64,000 nucleotides of DNA from Plasmodiophora brassicae (Eukaryota > Endomyxa > Phytomyxea > Plasmodiophorida > Plasmodiophoridae). The notes below the pieces were generated by a model. The model was not told the DNA's origin. It worked only from the letters and a program-made list of their open reading frames with translations, and did no database searches. Both the position numbers and the translations under genes were made by a program. Numbering within the stretch: position 1 is the first letter of the stretch; each line of letters starts with the position of its first letter. The stretch spans positions 496,001 through 560,000 of the forward strand of contig JASFAU010000009.1 in assembly GCA_039704465.1 (NCBI GenBank), written 5' to 3'. Below, one piece after another: positions 19,029 to 30,600 of this stretch.

Positions 19029-20835
19029 ATGCCGCCCAAGGCGTACGCCCGGAACAAGCAGAAGGGGGCGCGTCGTCGACGTCAGACTGGCGGGCAGCCG
19101 TCGTCAGCGACCGGGACGCCTCAGCGTAAGCCATCGTCGTGGTGACCCGTGATGCGGGTTCTGATGCGCTGCCCCAGACGACGGGCAGGAGTCGCCTGAC
19201 GCTGAAGGCGGACTGGGGAAGTTTGAGGTGGGCGCTGGGTATCCGGATGCCCGCTGGCTGTGGACCGTGCTGTCCCGGGAGGAGAAGCGCGACATTCTGG
19301 ATATCTACCCGGAGGAAGTCGTCGCTTGCTGCTTGACTCCTGGATTGGCGGATTGTACGTCCATGGCTCAGTCTGTTGCGATGTGATTCAGTTCACGTGA
19401 CCGTTTCTCCGTTAGCGGCCCCTGAGGAGCTGTATCGAAGTCTGGATGCAATGATTGACGATCCAACCTTCATGACATCTATTCGCTGCATGTTCGTTTC
19501 CGGAATAGACGGGCCGAACCCTGACCCCGTTCTGAATCTTCCTGAGGAGTTCCCGCCGATTGCGCTTGCCATGCTCCGCGTATTTAATCGCCATCTCCTC
19601 ACAACTCACTCGAGGTGGTTTCTGGCACCTGCGCCGCTAAGGCAGATTTCTGACAGCGACGATCTGCGTACAGGCACTCTGCAAGCGCACGCCTCATGAT
19701 ATTCACCGTTCTTGCTGTTATCGCGACACGTTCGTTTGGCTTCATTGTCAAGTCGTGCATTTTGTTCGGCGCCAGTGCGGCCTATGTATGGAGAGGGCAC
19801 ATCGACGTTAGTGCTGGCGCGTTTCGCTTCGGTTCCCTCTCTCAAGTTGCTGTTTAGGTCCCGGCGTTGACGCCCGGCATGTTTCGCGATGCGTTCAACG
19901 ATTCCGAAGATCGAGCCAGTATTTGGGTTTCGAATGTTATGCTGTACTCGTTGTGCTACTGGTCTCCTGATTCGACACTCCTGAAGATCATTGCATTTGT
20001 CCCGTATGGTCTCCACATTATTAAGGTATGGAAGGCAGTGGCTTCATCACTCTGGCCTACGCTAACCTGAACGCTGCTTAGGATCGGGTCGCCTCGGAAG
20101 ACACTCGGCTTCTACAGTTCGTCTGCCAAGTGACTGCCTTTGGTGTTAACCTCATCGTGATGTACTTTGCCTGGTTTTCCTATACCTACACGATTGTATC
20201 GGCAATGCTGATCCTACCTGGGCTGACTACCCTAATATTCTGGGGACTTGTTCTGGCTCTCAATGTTGCATTGGGCTTGGTCGACCTGGCTATATCGTAC
20301 ATTCCGCCTATCAACCATTTTACAGCACGGAATCCTCTCGCTTATGTGGTTCGCATTGGAGTCTGTTACGTCTTGCGGACCATGCTAACTGTTACCCTAG
20401 ATCTCTTCTTTGGCAACTATCTATTCGATGTATTATTCATCCTTGTGGGCGGCCCTTACTGCCATTGTCTGCATGCCTCAGGTCGTGAGGAATGTTATAC
20501 TGGCCGTCCTGTCAACGTATGCGGCGTTATGTGGTGTAAGCCTCGTTAGGGCACTCTGAAAACTGCTGCAGGTTCGTTCCCAGGGTAGTTGAAGCTGCTA
20601 ATACCATCATGATCGTCCGAGGCGTCCCGCTACTCATAACGATAATCGTTGTCGTTGGAAGCTCCCTGCTGCACCGCGCGTATGACATAGCGAGGTACCA
20701 GTGGACACTATCTGTCGATTCTCGTTTTCTCATTTGATGTGTTTCCAGATCCAGGTTACGGACCAAAGCATGACAATATACGATTATTGGCTCAGTTATC
20801 ACTTATCCAAGGTTCATCCTAATCATAAACTGTAA
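19029..20835 (+). CDS. Multi-pass membrane protein, unidentified
   Basis: A spliced gene beginning MPPKAYARNKQKGARRRRQ (19029). Donor GTAAGC joins TGCCCCAG, and a second intron GTACGT...ATTCAG joins LADFHVTVSPLAAPEELY. The soluble N-terminal part includes WLWTVLSREEKRDILDIYP and LPEEFPPIALAMLRVFNRH. From about 19720 on there are at least seven hydrophobic helices, e.g. NVMLYSLCYWSP, VNLIVMYFAWFSYTYTIVSA, LTTLIFWGLVLALNVALGLV and GVPLLITIIVVVGSSLL. The last exon reads IYDYWLSYHLSKVHPNHKL and stops at 20835. The architecture looks like a transporter or channel, but I cannot assign a family. Convergent with JMJD7, 71 bp between stops. Confidence 0.6.
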
Positions 20836-20906
20836 CTGTCAAGTTCAACTTTATCACAATGCGCTCCTCGAGGCTCACTGTTTCTCAGCGCCACTTGACC
20901 GTACTT

Positions 20907-22177
20907 TCAACACCCATTGGCAACAAGAGACTCTTGGAACCGCATCCAAGTATATCTCGAGTCGAACTGCATATCGTACCTACACGACGAAACGAAGACA
21001 GTCAGGCGTTGTTGGTGAGCAGATGGCTGCCATAATGACCAGAAGTTGACAGCAATTGTCCGGCCTTCCAGGTCGGCGGACTGGGAGACCCTATGATACC
21101 ACAGGGCCGGCAGATATAAGACATCCCCAGCTTGAACCTCAACCTAAAAATCAGTTAGACAAGTGCCACATGGGACTGGCAGACGAGACGCTTGAACTTC
21201 GAGAGGTGACGCGTACTCGTACAACGGGAACTGCCGACGATCTGATGGGTCCACGGAAATCCATGGAACAGTTCCTGGTCGCTTTATGATACTGAAGGAA
21301 CCTAGAGAACGATCTAGTCAATAGTCAGCAACAAGCGCCAGGCGCGAGCTGCCATTCCTGATGGCTCCCGAACATATTGGCCAACTGAAAACGTCTTTCG
21401 ATACAGGAAGGGCAGATCCGTAGGTGGGTACAGAGTCACATGCTTGGTACCAGCAACAACACAATAAAGGTTCTCGTACGGGTCCGAGTGAGTGGCGCTA
21501 ACAGCACGTTCGTCGCCAATCCAAAGGTTGGTCGCGTCGAGATGCTCAAATACTGTCTTGCCAATCTCGAGTTCCGCAATATCGTCACGAAGTTGGCCAA
21601 ACTCTTCATCGAGGCTATTGCATTGTTTCTGGCGGCACGATTGAGTAGGCGACGCTGCTTACTTCACGTTGAAGTACCTGAATGTACGGGACAGCATTTC
21701 CCGACGGATCCCTGAGCGTCTCGAAGAATGCCGCTAAGTCCATCCTTTCCTCATGGGGTAAGACGAACCGACCGCCTACAGGACAATCTCCATGGCCATC
21801 AGGAGTCAGCGCTACGGTCAGCTGAGATGATCCCATGCGCTCCAGTAAATAAGAATTGGTCCATCGGTCAAACGCTGGCCAGTGCCGACACCCACCTAGC
21901 ACCACCGCCATCAGCCCAATAGATACATAGGCGGAAAGGAACCTGGCGCGCTACCACGAATTAGGACTGGTGTGTTGGGGCCGACGAACTTGCGTTGAAA
22001 CGCCAGCGGCGTCAGATCACGTGTATCGACAGTCGGGACTCGACGAGGAATCCAGAGCTCTAAAGGTCACCACTTAGGGAAGGGCGATTCGTGCCAGAAT
22101 GACGAACAACCGCGAGCCTCCTTGGCCATTGCTATCCAGGATTGCAACAAACGACCATCGTCGACGTCGTCAGGCAT
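20907..22177 (-). CDS. JMJD7: JMJD7-type JmjC 2-oxoglutarate dioxygenase
   Basis: Fe(II)/2-oxoglutarate oxygenase; animal JMJD7 hydroxylates lysine of DRG GTPases. Exons 22111-22177 (MPDDVDDGRLLQSWIAMAK), 21955-22059 (ELWIPRRVPTVDT...PNTPVLIRG), 21678-21895 (RHWPAFDRW...VALTPDGHGD...VPYIQ), then 21628 leftward (KQCNSLDEEFGQL...). Introns are 51, 59 and 49 nt. JmjC metal site: HSDPYENLYCVV (His and Asp) and, near 21060, LPALWYHRV (second His); 2OG-binding elements WIGDERAV and GTKHVTLYPP are present. The gene ends AVNFW-YDMQFDSRYTW...NGC with TGA at 20909-20907. The exon set reproduces the family from end to end, with all three metal ligands. Confidence 0.9.
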
Positions 22178-22231
22178 CGCCGACCTCGCAAATCAGTACC
22201 CAGGCGGACTATTATTAGTTCATACACGGCA

Positions 22232-23400
22232 TCATCGCTTCGCGAAACACGAGATCATCTGGAGACTGGAGCTGCCCATGGTTGAGCATGCGATAATGGG
22301 CTGTTCAGGGTTTCCGGCAACAGCAGCAACCGCATCGCCAGACACGGACGCCTTTCTCCAAACCGACGACCGCTCGTCGGCGTCACCTATGAGGACATGA
22401 TTGCCGCATGGATACACGAGCGAGTGTCGACACATCAGCGATGCATGTAAACGGTCACAGCTGATGGAAGACGCCGCCGGTCCAACGAACTGGAAGAGGG
22501 ATACGTCAAACATCGGAATCACATCAAAGCAAATTGACGTACGCGTGCCGCCTTGAGGAAAACGTCAAGACGGGCGATTCGCGACGGGTTCAGCTGGATG
22601 AACACCCGACGATCATCGAGACGGACAGCCGAGTCCACCTGTAGCCGCTCTCTAGCCAGGTGATTCACGGATTTCGTGTCGTACTTGTCCAGTAGGTCAG
22701 GCAACGAAATGGTCCTTAGCGGTGTCAGCGTGTTCCTACTTCAGAATCAGCATAAGCATTCAGACATGGACCGACGGGTGCGGATTGACCTGTGGTCCCA
22801 AAGACGGCACGTTCCATCTCGGTGAATGCCCATCAGCAGGACATCTGACGAAAACCCCTATCGGCCATGTTTACGACCTGGAAGTGCAATTTACCGGTGC
22901 CTCAACATCAAACCACTATGGAGCGGATAGAGGGATCGTCGCTGGTCATCGATGGGGCATTCATTTGGCACCTGGGGCGCGTACCGCTCTGACGAATGTC
23001 AAACAGGCGAATCTTGCCACGAAGCGATCCAGTGCACAGATCGACTGCGTTGGGTCTCATGGTCAGGAACCGGCCAACTGCGAACACGCCATCGCAGCCG
23101 CTGCCAGCAGTAATGAGGTAGAATCGTCGCAGGCGCCCCCGTCCGACTCACGCTTCGGTTCCGCGTTCCGACTCGTACGATCTGACGGGCTGGAGACCGC
23201 GTCCAACGTCCAGCAGCACGCACCGATGCTCGTATCGGTATCCAACAGCAACGGTGTTGTTCCCCAGCCTAGCCCAGTGCGGCCCGCTCAGGTTACTATA
23301 ACGCCAGCTCTACCGGGGTTCCCGCATTACCAGTTAACGGACTCCACTGGATAGACGAGTTCAGCAGACAGAACGGCTGGAAACGTGCCACGCGCGACAT
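22232..23400 (-). CDS. WD40-repeat protein
   Basis: Reverse-strand exons from a possible start at 23400 (MSRVARFQPFCLL) read as beta-propeller blades: NNTVAVGYRYEHRCVLLD, NAVDLCTGSLRGKIRLFDIR, GIHRDGTCRLWDHRS, and a last blade HVLIGDADERSSVWR with AVAAVAGNPEQPIIACSTMG, ending FAKR at 22232. Between blades is DDRRVFIQLNPSRIARLDVF (about 22620-22540), which is not WD-like. Donors such as GTGAGTCGG and acceptors such as GTTCGCAG are visible, but I could not fix every junction. The fold is clear; the subfamily (DCAF-like or other) is not. It lies 55 bp from the JMJD7 start, same strand. Confidence 0.65.
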
Positions 23401-23882
23401 CCGCGATGCTGGACGCGCATCAGGTGTCACTCGTCGCTTGGCAGACACGAATCGCAATACCGAATCGTTGCTCGCGCTGTCTGCGTCCGCCCTGCGAACA
23501 GCAGCGACCCGTCGTGATTCCACTGCAGCAGCGGGTGGTGGCCGCTATCCTCGTCGTCATCGCCGCCGGCGTCACGCGCAGGCACGACGCGCATGCAACG
23601 GCGCAGCACCTCGCGACGGGACACGACGTCGTCGTGCACACATTCGATCGCCAATCGGCGGCGCCTGCGCCTGCGCTGCTCCATCGCTTGCTGGAAGCGG
23701 CGCCCCCGATGGCAAGTGCGCAGGCGAACCTAATTCGGTAATAGGTGGAGCGTGGACACCACGTACGACTAACAAGGCAGACGGGAGCCGTTTACTGGTG
23801 CAACGATTGTACATGGGTGGACGAACGCAAGCGACCACCAGGCGACCGCGAGGACCTGGCTGGCCCTGTCGAGCTTCGCCCG

Positions 23883-24698
23883 TCAGCAAGTCGTTGCAAT
23901 CTCAGGTGATGCCACCTCGTCGCCATCGGCGCGCAGGCGAACTCGTTTGGGTTGTTGGTCGGCACCGGCGTCGTCAATGGGGCGCTTGGTCGCGGGCGTT
24001 CCGTCCACGGAGCCATCGAGATCGAACATCTCGTTGGCACTGGCTTCATATTGCGTGAAGGCCCGGAGGTGAGTGGCGATAAATTGACATTGCTGCGTGG
24101 TGAACGTTGGCATGAATTCGTGGAGAACGAGAATCAGCGCCCCCACCTGGATCCATGCGCGCCCGGAGCGCACCGCATCCAGGAAAGGAACCTGGCCACT
24201 GACAGATGTAGACAGCAACCGCGATGGTTGTCGTCGGGCGATCTCGAGGGAGACGTCCAGTGCCGAGTGCGGGCTCAGATAAAGTCTTCGTAAGATGGCG
24301 AGGCATAGATGGAACGGCGTAGGATGCGTAACTTGCAAACCGACCCTTGTCAAGCGCAGGTTCGAGGTTCGGATTCCCTCATTGAGAAGAGCAGTGCCTA
24401 GAGCGCCAGAAAATCGGCTGGCAAGTCGGGCAACCCGAACTGCATGTGCTGGGTCCATGACGGCACTGCTTCCCGTCAGAGCGCACATCGATGACAGAAC
24501 GTCCCGCAGAATCGGAACGAAACGGTCCTCCGGGACGGTTCGTCCGAGTTCAATGATCAGGGGCTGCAACACCGTTACAGGGCGACGGTGTGCCACAGCG
24601 CGCCTAAGCTCCAGCTCTGTCACCACCGGATTCGACGCGTAGAGGGGATGTAACAGGCACAGAAGAACAGCACATAGAGCTGCCTCCGACTGCGTCAT
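23883..24698 (-). CDS. Secreted orphan protein, family copy P1
   Basis: 271 residues from the ATG at 24698. It has an N-terminal signal peptide (ALCAVLLCLLHPLYA), then a helical body with signature ELELRRAVA, RDVLSSMCALTG, SNLRLTRVGLQVT, PFHLCLAILRRLYLSP and SLEIARRQPSRLL. The C-terminal tail of about 45 residues is polar and basic (ATKRPIDDAGADQQPKRVR). The body shares about half its residues with P2 at 25205-26035, and the tail is shared with the stray segment at 24918-25200. No known family. Odd feature: a signal peptide at one end and a bipartite NLS-like cluster at the other. Confidence 0.75.
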   Translation of the reverse strand: MTQSEAALCAVLLCLLHPLYASNPVVTELELRRAVAHRRPVTVLQPLIIELGRTVPEDRFVPILRDVLSSMCALTGSSAVMDPAHAVRVARLASRFSGALGTALLNEGIRTSNLRLTRVGLQVTHPTPFHLCLAILRRLYLSPHSALDVSLEIARRQPSRLLSTSVSGQVPFLDAVRSGRAWIQVGALILVLHEFMPTFTTQQCQFIATHLRAFTQYEASANEMFDLDGSVDGTPATKRPIDDAGADQQPKRVRLRADGDEVASPEIATTC

Positions 24699-24917
24699 CT
24701 TTCCAGTCGGCTTGCGAACCACGACCACGCAGAATCTACGCAGTGCTAAACCGGAATGGCCAATTGCGGTTGCGCGCTGCGCACGATCGAACTGCGCGAG
24801 CCGGCCACGGTGACGCTGATAGCGCCGCGGCCACCGCTGCTGTAGAAGGCGACCGACAACAATGCTCCCCCGTGCGATACGCATCGTTTATTGTGCCTTG
24901 CGTGCAACTGGAATGCA

Positions 24918-25200
24918 CTAGACTATACAAACGACCGTAAGGACCTTTTCCGAGCTTTCTGCATACGTCCCCTTTATATACGTTAGATTCTCGTCAGTCA
25001 CATATGCGAAGTTTGAGCTGACGATTACCTCGCCCTTGTGTTGTCGTACTCGTTTGGGTTGCTGGTCAACTACTGCACCGTCCTGCGGACGTTTGCTGGC
25101 GGGTATTGCATTGACGGAAGCATCGAAACCGACCAGTTCCGCAGGGTTTGCGTCACATGGAGCGATCTGCAGATGCATTCCCTGTTCCAGGTGTTGCTCG
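24918..25200 (-). CDS. Duplicated C-terminal tail of the orphan family (exon or remnant)
   Basis: The reverse-strand frame reads DANPAELVGFDASVNAIPAS, then KRPQDGAVVDQQPKRVRQHKG, aligned with the P1 tail. It starts just downstream of the P2 gene. A GTATGT donor in P2's last codons (GATGAG|GTATGT) and an acceptor 56 nt on (GGAACAG) would splice P2 in frame into this segment. So it is either P2's true last exon, giving P2 two tails in series, or the remnant of a third copy. Confidence 0.55.
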
Positions 25201-25204
25201 TCAG

Positions 25205-26035
25205 CTAGCCAGTGATGAATGTGCGAATTAGACATACCTCATCCATTCCATCATCGCGCATCTTTCCATTCCGTTTGGATCGTCGTTCAACCACTGCATC
25301 GCCACTCGGGACATTGTTATCCGGCATTCCATTAACGGAGGCACCGAAATCGATCATCTCCGCCAGGTTTACTTCACATTGCATGAATTCTCGAAGGCCA
25401 TCGACAAGAAGGAGATTCTCGTCTATACTGAATGTCTGCGAGAATTGCCGGGTAACCAGCAGCAGCGCCCGTAATCGGTTAGACGCATGTTCGGAGCGCA
25501 CAGCGTCAAGGAAAGAGATCCGGTTGTCGACACACAGAGAGAGCAAGCTCATGGGTTGTCTTCTAGCGATTTCGCCGGAGACGTGCAGTGCCGACTGTGG
25601 GCTTAGTTCAAGCGAACGCAGAATGGCAAGACACATGTGAAACGGGTTTGCTTGCGTGACCTGCAAAGCAACCCGTGTCAAGCGAAGGCTTGAGCTTCGG
25701 ATTCCGTCATAGAGCAGGACGGCACCAATACCGTTAGCGAACCGTCGCGTAAGACGAGCAGCTCGAGCAGCATAAACTGGGTTCATAAAGGGTCCACCTA
25801 CAGTGAGGGCACACATTGAAGAAATTACGTCCCGCATAGTTCCCATGAATCGATCCTGCGGCACGCTCAGGCCGAGTTCAATTACAAGCGGCCGCCACAC
25901 CGCAAATGGTTGATGAAACGCCACTGCCCGCCTAAGGTCGTGTTCGACAGCCACCGGATTCGTTGCATGAACGGCATACAGCAAGCTCAGGGGAAGAAGA
26001 GTGCCAGCCACTCTGAAGGGCGCCCGGGTATCCAT
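25205..26035 (-). CDS. Secreted orphan protein, family copy P2
   Basis: 276 residues from the ATG at 26035 if unspliced. It has a signal peptide (VAGTLLPLSLLYAVHA), then the same ordered blocks as P1: EHDLRRAVAFHQP, RDVISSMCALTV, SSLRLTRVALQVT, PFHMCLAILRSLELSP, GEIARRQPMSLL and FLDAVRS. Its own tail (RRSKRNGKMRDDGMDE) is basic, then acidic. The final ten codons contain a consensus 5' splice site and may be intronic (see 24918-25200). Start-to-start divergent with MTFP1 across 300 bp. Confidence 0.75.
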   Translation of the reverse strand: MDTRAPFRVAGTLLPLSLLYAVHATNPVAVEHDLRRAVAFHQPFAVWRPLVIELGLSVPQDRFMGTMRDVISSMCALTVGGPFMNPVYAARAARLTRRFANGIGAVLLYDGIRSSSLRLTRVALQVTQANPFHMCLAILRSLELSPQSALHVSGEIARRQPMSLLSLCVDNRISFLDAVRSEHASNRLRALLLVTRQFSQTFSIDENLLLVDGLREFMQCEVNLAEMIDFGASVNGMPDNNVPSGDAVVERRSKRNGKMRDDGMDEVCLIRTFITG

Positions 26036-26335
26036 TGGATGACAAGCGACGTCTCCCGACCCTGCCACCTGCCGAAACAAAATCGCCAGGCGCAGACGCA
26101 GGCCGCACGATCACCGCTTGCTCTATCGGTGTCAGACGGTATAGCGTTGCCTGCCGTACGAAAGACCGGTCCGCGTTGGCTCTGGAATAGCGATCGTCAA
26201 GCGGGTGCGTTCATACAGCCATAGTCCGCACGGTATTCCGTTTCCAGCTCCAACCCGATCCTCAGTCGGACGGGGATGGGTTATCATCAGGCGCCATCTG
26301 GGGTGCCCGGTTGCCATGAAGGCGAAAGGAGGGAT

Positions 26336-26880
26336 ATGTGGAGGGACAGTCTGCTGCGATACGTGGGCTACGCGAACGAGGTCGGTGAGTCGTTCCGGCC
26401 GGTGCTGCCCCGCCTTTTAATACCATCGTACATGGTGTCGTTCGGCTACGCTCTTGGTGACACGCTGGACAAGGGCTTAACCGCTGCGAGCAATTGCGGG
26501 GACAAAAGCGGCTGCACTTCCGTTGTCACGCGCGCTGTCCTCGATACAATGCTCTGGCAAACCCTGGTCTGTCGGGAACGACGTCTTCTCTCTGATTTGC
26601 TGTGACCCGCTGAGGCAACAGGCGAACATTGTCTTCCCTGGCTTTACTATCAACCGCGTGGTAAATCGCGCCTGCACGGGTAGCCTGTCCTGGAATCATC
26701 GTCTTCGGTTAGGTGAAACTGGCCTCCTTCCTGACACATAAATACGCCAAGCATCCTGCGTTGTGTCGATCGATTCCGACGGCTGTGGGATTATCCATCA
26801 TCCCCCTGATCATCCACCCAATCGACCGTGCCGTCGACGTCACCCTGGACAACACAACGCGGACCTGGTCCCATACGTAA
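26336..26880 (+). CDS. MTFP1: Mitochondrial fission process protein 1 (MTP18 family)
   Basis: Inner-mitochondrial-membrane protein that promotes fission. Exons 26336-26566, 26622-26660 and 26713-26880 give 145 residues plus stop in perfect phase; introns are 55 nt (GTCTGT...CAACAG) and 52 nt (GTAAAT...GGTTAG). Family hallmarks: LLRYVGYANEVGESFRPVLP near the N-terminus, YALGDTLDKGLTA, VLDTMLWQTL, FPGFTINRVV and IIPLIIHPIDRAVD near the end. Helices are hydrophobic and no cleavable presequence is obvious, as usual for the family. I chose the ATG at 26336 because it sits just before the conserved RYVGYANEVGE block. Confidence 0.9.
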
Positions 26881-27091
26881 ACTTGTTCGCCAGGAGCGGA
26901 CCGTAACGTCTCTCTTGTACATACGACGTACACTGATAATACGACGTACCGTCGGAGAAGATGAGCGGGGGCCGCCCTTTAAATTTCGGAGATTGCTCGA
27001 CCGGACTTTCGTCGGGAGCGCCTCGGTAGTGGTGGCTATGAATGGGTTTTTTCGAACGGGTCATCACTAGATCAGGGGAAGCGGTGGCAGG

Positions 27092-27652
27092 ATGCGTCTA
27101 GAGATCATGGTGGTGCGAAGCGCGGGCGAAGCGCTCACCGATTCCCGCACCGAGGTGTTCTTCGAACTCGCCGTCCTCGACGGCGATGCCGACCAGCAGG
27201 CTGCGATGCCGCCGGAGACGATGCGGACCGTTGCGAAGAAACGGAGCCATATCTTGGATTTTCGCGCCAAGAGCGATATGATTGAGTTCGGGGTACGTCG
27301 CCATGGCCGCCATCTCGGGGACAACCGCCTATTTTATCTCACGTCCCTGTTCAGGACGTGTTTGACGTGGAACTCAAAAACCTGAGCGGACGGCTCTCCA
27401 TTATCTGTGTCAAAGGCGGCAAACCTGTAGGCCATACGGTCATCCCATTGGACACGTACGTGTGTCTGAAGAACAATGAAGGCATTGTTGAACTGACTGT
27501 CATGGTATCATAGGTTACCGAGGGCACAATCAGCACCGCCAGTGTCGAGGTGGTTCAGCCTCCAGGACAGCCACAGGAGAAACGTCAGCGCCCAGGTGTA
27601 CCTCAAGCTGCGTCTCCACCACCATTTGGCCGTAACGCCACTGGTCCTTAAT
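27092..27652 (+). CDS. C2-domain-like protein with Pro-rich tail
   Basis: Exon 1 starts MRLEIMVVRSAGEALTDS (27092), and an intron (GTACGT...TTCAG) leads in phase to VFDVELKNLSGRLSIICVKG and GHTVIPLDTYVCL. The beta-strand pattern, ending in a strand plus a stop or a short read-through, fits a C2 domain. Calcium-binding Asp loops are not obvious. After TAG at about 27513 the sequence stays protein-like (EVVQPPGQPQEKRQRPG). It may therefore continue by splicing, and could be the N-terminal part of the DENN gene that follows on the same strand. Confidence 0.5.
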
Positions 27653-27679
27653 CGTCAACCGTCGCGCAGCAATGCTGGG

Positions 27680-30600
27680 AAGCCAGGTTAGCATTGTCGC
27701 ACAGCCCGGATGTCGTAAATCAATTTCGGTTAGGATCATCGATCTCGCCGATGAACCTCAATTCACCAAACATGTCGGTGTTTCCCGTTCAGCACAACCA
27801 CCTTCAGAAGTAGGGCTCTGTGGTAAGCTACGAACTCCAACGGCCTAACCGTCACTATTAGGAGCAGAAGCAAGGTGTTGCTGGGCACTCCGGAATCATA
27901 CGGGACACAGTTTGTTGATTATATCGCTCTCATAGCGATTGGTCAGGATGTCTCTCCCGTTGTTATTGATGTAAGGCCTGCGATGCAACGTCCATGAAGC
28001 GATTATTGCTGATCACGCGTCGTAGCGGTATCCAAAGCTGGACCGCTCATGGGTCGATTTCCCTGATACGGCTATGATGGGCGATATGTGCTACCCGCGC
28101 GGCATTGGTCTCGAAATGGAGAGATGCTGCTTCAACTTCTTTCTGTCCAAGACGTCCACGTACGGAACGGCGTTCGTGTTTCAAGCACAGCCGCAGATCG
28201 TGAAAGTTACTGCGGTCGGCGAGCCGGTGAGTGGTCCTCGGTCGGGCTGTGATCGTATTCTTATCGTATGCGTCAGGATTCTCCGCCACAAGAGTTCCTT
28301 TACAGCGAGTTCGCTCTTGTCATTCTCAGCAGCACTGGACTGTGTAGCGTGTTCCAGTCCATTATCGCCGATATATTCGAGCAGATGGTTAGTTGTACAC
28401 GCTCGTTGGCCTTGTAGGTCTTCAGGTAACATGGCTTGTCGGAATCAGGGTCCCCGAGGAGCACCCTTCGATGCACCAACTCTGCGCTACGTTGCATTCC
28501 TCTGCGACGATGTTCCGAGGCCGGAGCCTGGTGGACCTTCTTTTCTGCTGGCAAGCCCTCGTGATCCGGTTGTGTGCTGTAACCAGTGTTTCGATAGGCA
28601 TTTTGTGATTAACATATCGTTCCTGTTACCCCAGGCTATTTCTTGGCGGATATCTACGCCTGGACCTGTTGAACAGTTCCAGTTTCCGCTGCTGGACTTT
28701 TCGGTCCTGTTCCTGCTTCGCATATTGGACATCTCGGCAGTCTTACTGGCAATAGCGTCCATCTTAACGGGCAAGAGCGTCGTTGTGCATTCGTCTCAAG
28801 TGGGTCGCCTGCGAACGCTCTTCAAAGTCGACGCTTAACAACAGTTGTCTTCAGTTGAGCCTGCTGATGCCCGTTTGCGAATGTCTCATCGCGCTGATAT
28901 TTCCGTTTCGATGGACAAATGTGTACATCCCGTTGTTGCCGCGTGGAATTCTACAAGTACTCGAGAGTCCCGTCCCATTCATTATAGGAACGTTGACTGA
29001 GAATCTGGAACATATTCAGCTCGGTTGGTTTGATGTGATGTGGATGCCATGCAACTGACATAATCTGACATGTGGTTGTAGCGCCTCACTGTGTGCTCCT
29101 CGACATCGACATGAGCATTGTCACTTGTGAAAGCAGTCTTGTCCTGCTGCCAGCCCAACCGACGAAACTGCTTCAGCGGGAAGTTCGCAAGCAAGTGTTC
29201 CACGATTTGATATTCTCAGCGGATCGTAAGTCACCGTTGGATCAGCGCCTTGGCACAATTCCACTAGAATCGCAGGTATTGGCAGTCATGTTAAACAGCC
29301 TGCATACGTACGGTCTAATTTCTCTTGATATTAGCCAACGATATTCCTGTCGTCGGCGTCCAACATGGCCAGGGAAACGAAGGTCCGTCAATTCTTTCTC
29401 CGATATATCGGCTCATTGCTTCACGATTACCGGAAGTACCTGCGGTTCGACACAAACAACGACGCCCACTTTGATTCTGCAACGTTCCTGGAGCAGAGAA
29501 TGGACGCGCGCCCGTTTCTTTCCCGTTTCATTCAGACTCAGGTCTGGGTGTGGTCGTTAACTCCGTTCCTGGGTGCTGTTCTGATGTTCGGTTAGATGTT
29601 TACAGAATTCCTGGAACTGCACGTAGAGACGCCATCCCTGCTCGATGATTTCCTGTTTTACAACTCTGTCGATCAGTGCGGCGTCTCACAAGACAGCCCT
29701 GTTGAAGAGATTCGTATTGATGGTCCTCGGCTGCACCGTAATCAACACCCAGTAGTTCAGAAAGCACTGTATTTCAAGAACGAGCGTGAATCTGCTTGCC
29801 CGGCCATGCAGTCGCGGTTGTACCTATTCCTGAACGATCTCCTGAGTCACGATGGCAGCCCAACGTGTTCAGTTGGTGAACTATATTCCGTCGCTGAACT
29901 TCTCACGTTTCCACAATGGCGCTCACTGTTCATTACAACTGTCACGGAAGCAGTCGATACCGCAGCTAAGGTAATGGTTGTCCTTCTTGTGTATTGCGTC
30001 CTCGTTTCTGAACGGCGTCACTAGACGTCAGGCCTGCCGAAGTCACAGCCATCACTCCAGCTCCCTTGGGACCGGTACTGCTCGCTTGCTTTCCTGTTCG
30101 GTCGAGCACTTGATCAGGCAGGCCACACACCACGTGATTATGGATTCGCCCGGACCTGCATTAGCGATGACATCGCTCTTCAAATTGCAGGCAAGCTGAT
30201 CTCTGGCCCAACAGGCAGTGGTCAGAAAGCGAAGGTCGAGTCGTCCGAGTACCAGTAGAAGATCATTGTTGTTTACCATGGTTCCTTTAGCCGACCCTGA
30301 TTGTCTTGAAGGACTCACTGAAACATTGCGCTGTCTGGAGGCAGCAGTCGTTCTGGGAGTACTACTTATCCCTCGCGATATTGGAGCATTTCAAGGTGGA
30401 CCGTGTGTTTATGTCTCGTCCTGCCACGTCTGAAGGCTTGCCAACTTCAGTGCCAATGGGATGAAGAACAAAGTGTCCTCCTTGCCGGTCAAAATGCCGT
30501 TTGTGAACCTCCTGTGAAGAGTCGGTCGAATTCGATGCCCGACGTCCTGACCACATTTGCCTCTCTTCAGAATCGCAACAGGTGAGTCGGTGTACGCCGT

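Noticed and set aside
20527..22200. Forward open frames across 20.9-22.2 kb
   Set aside because: This span is fully explained by JMJD7 exons on the reverse strand.
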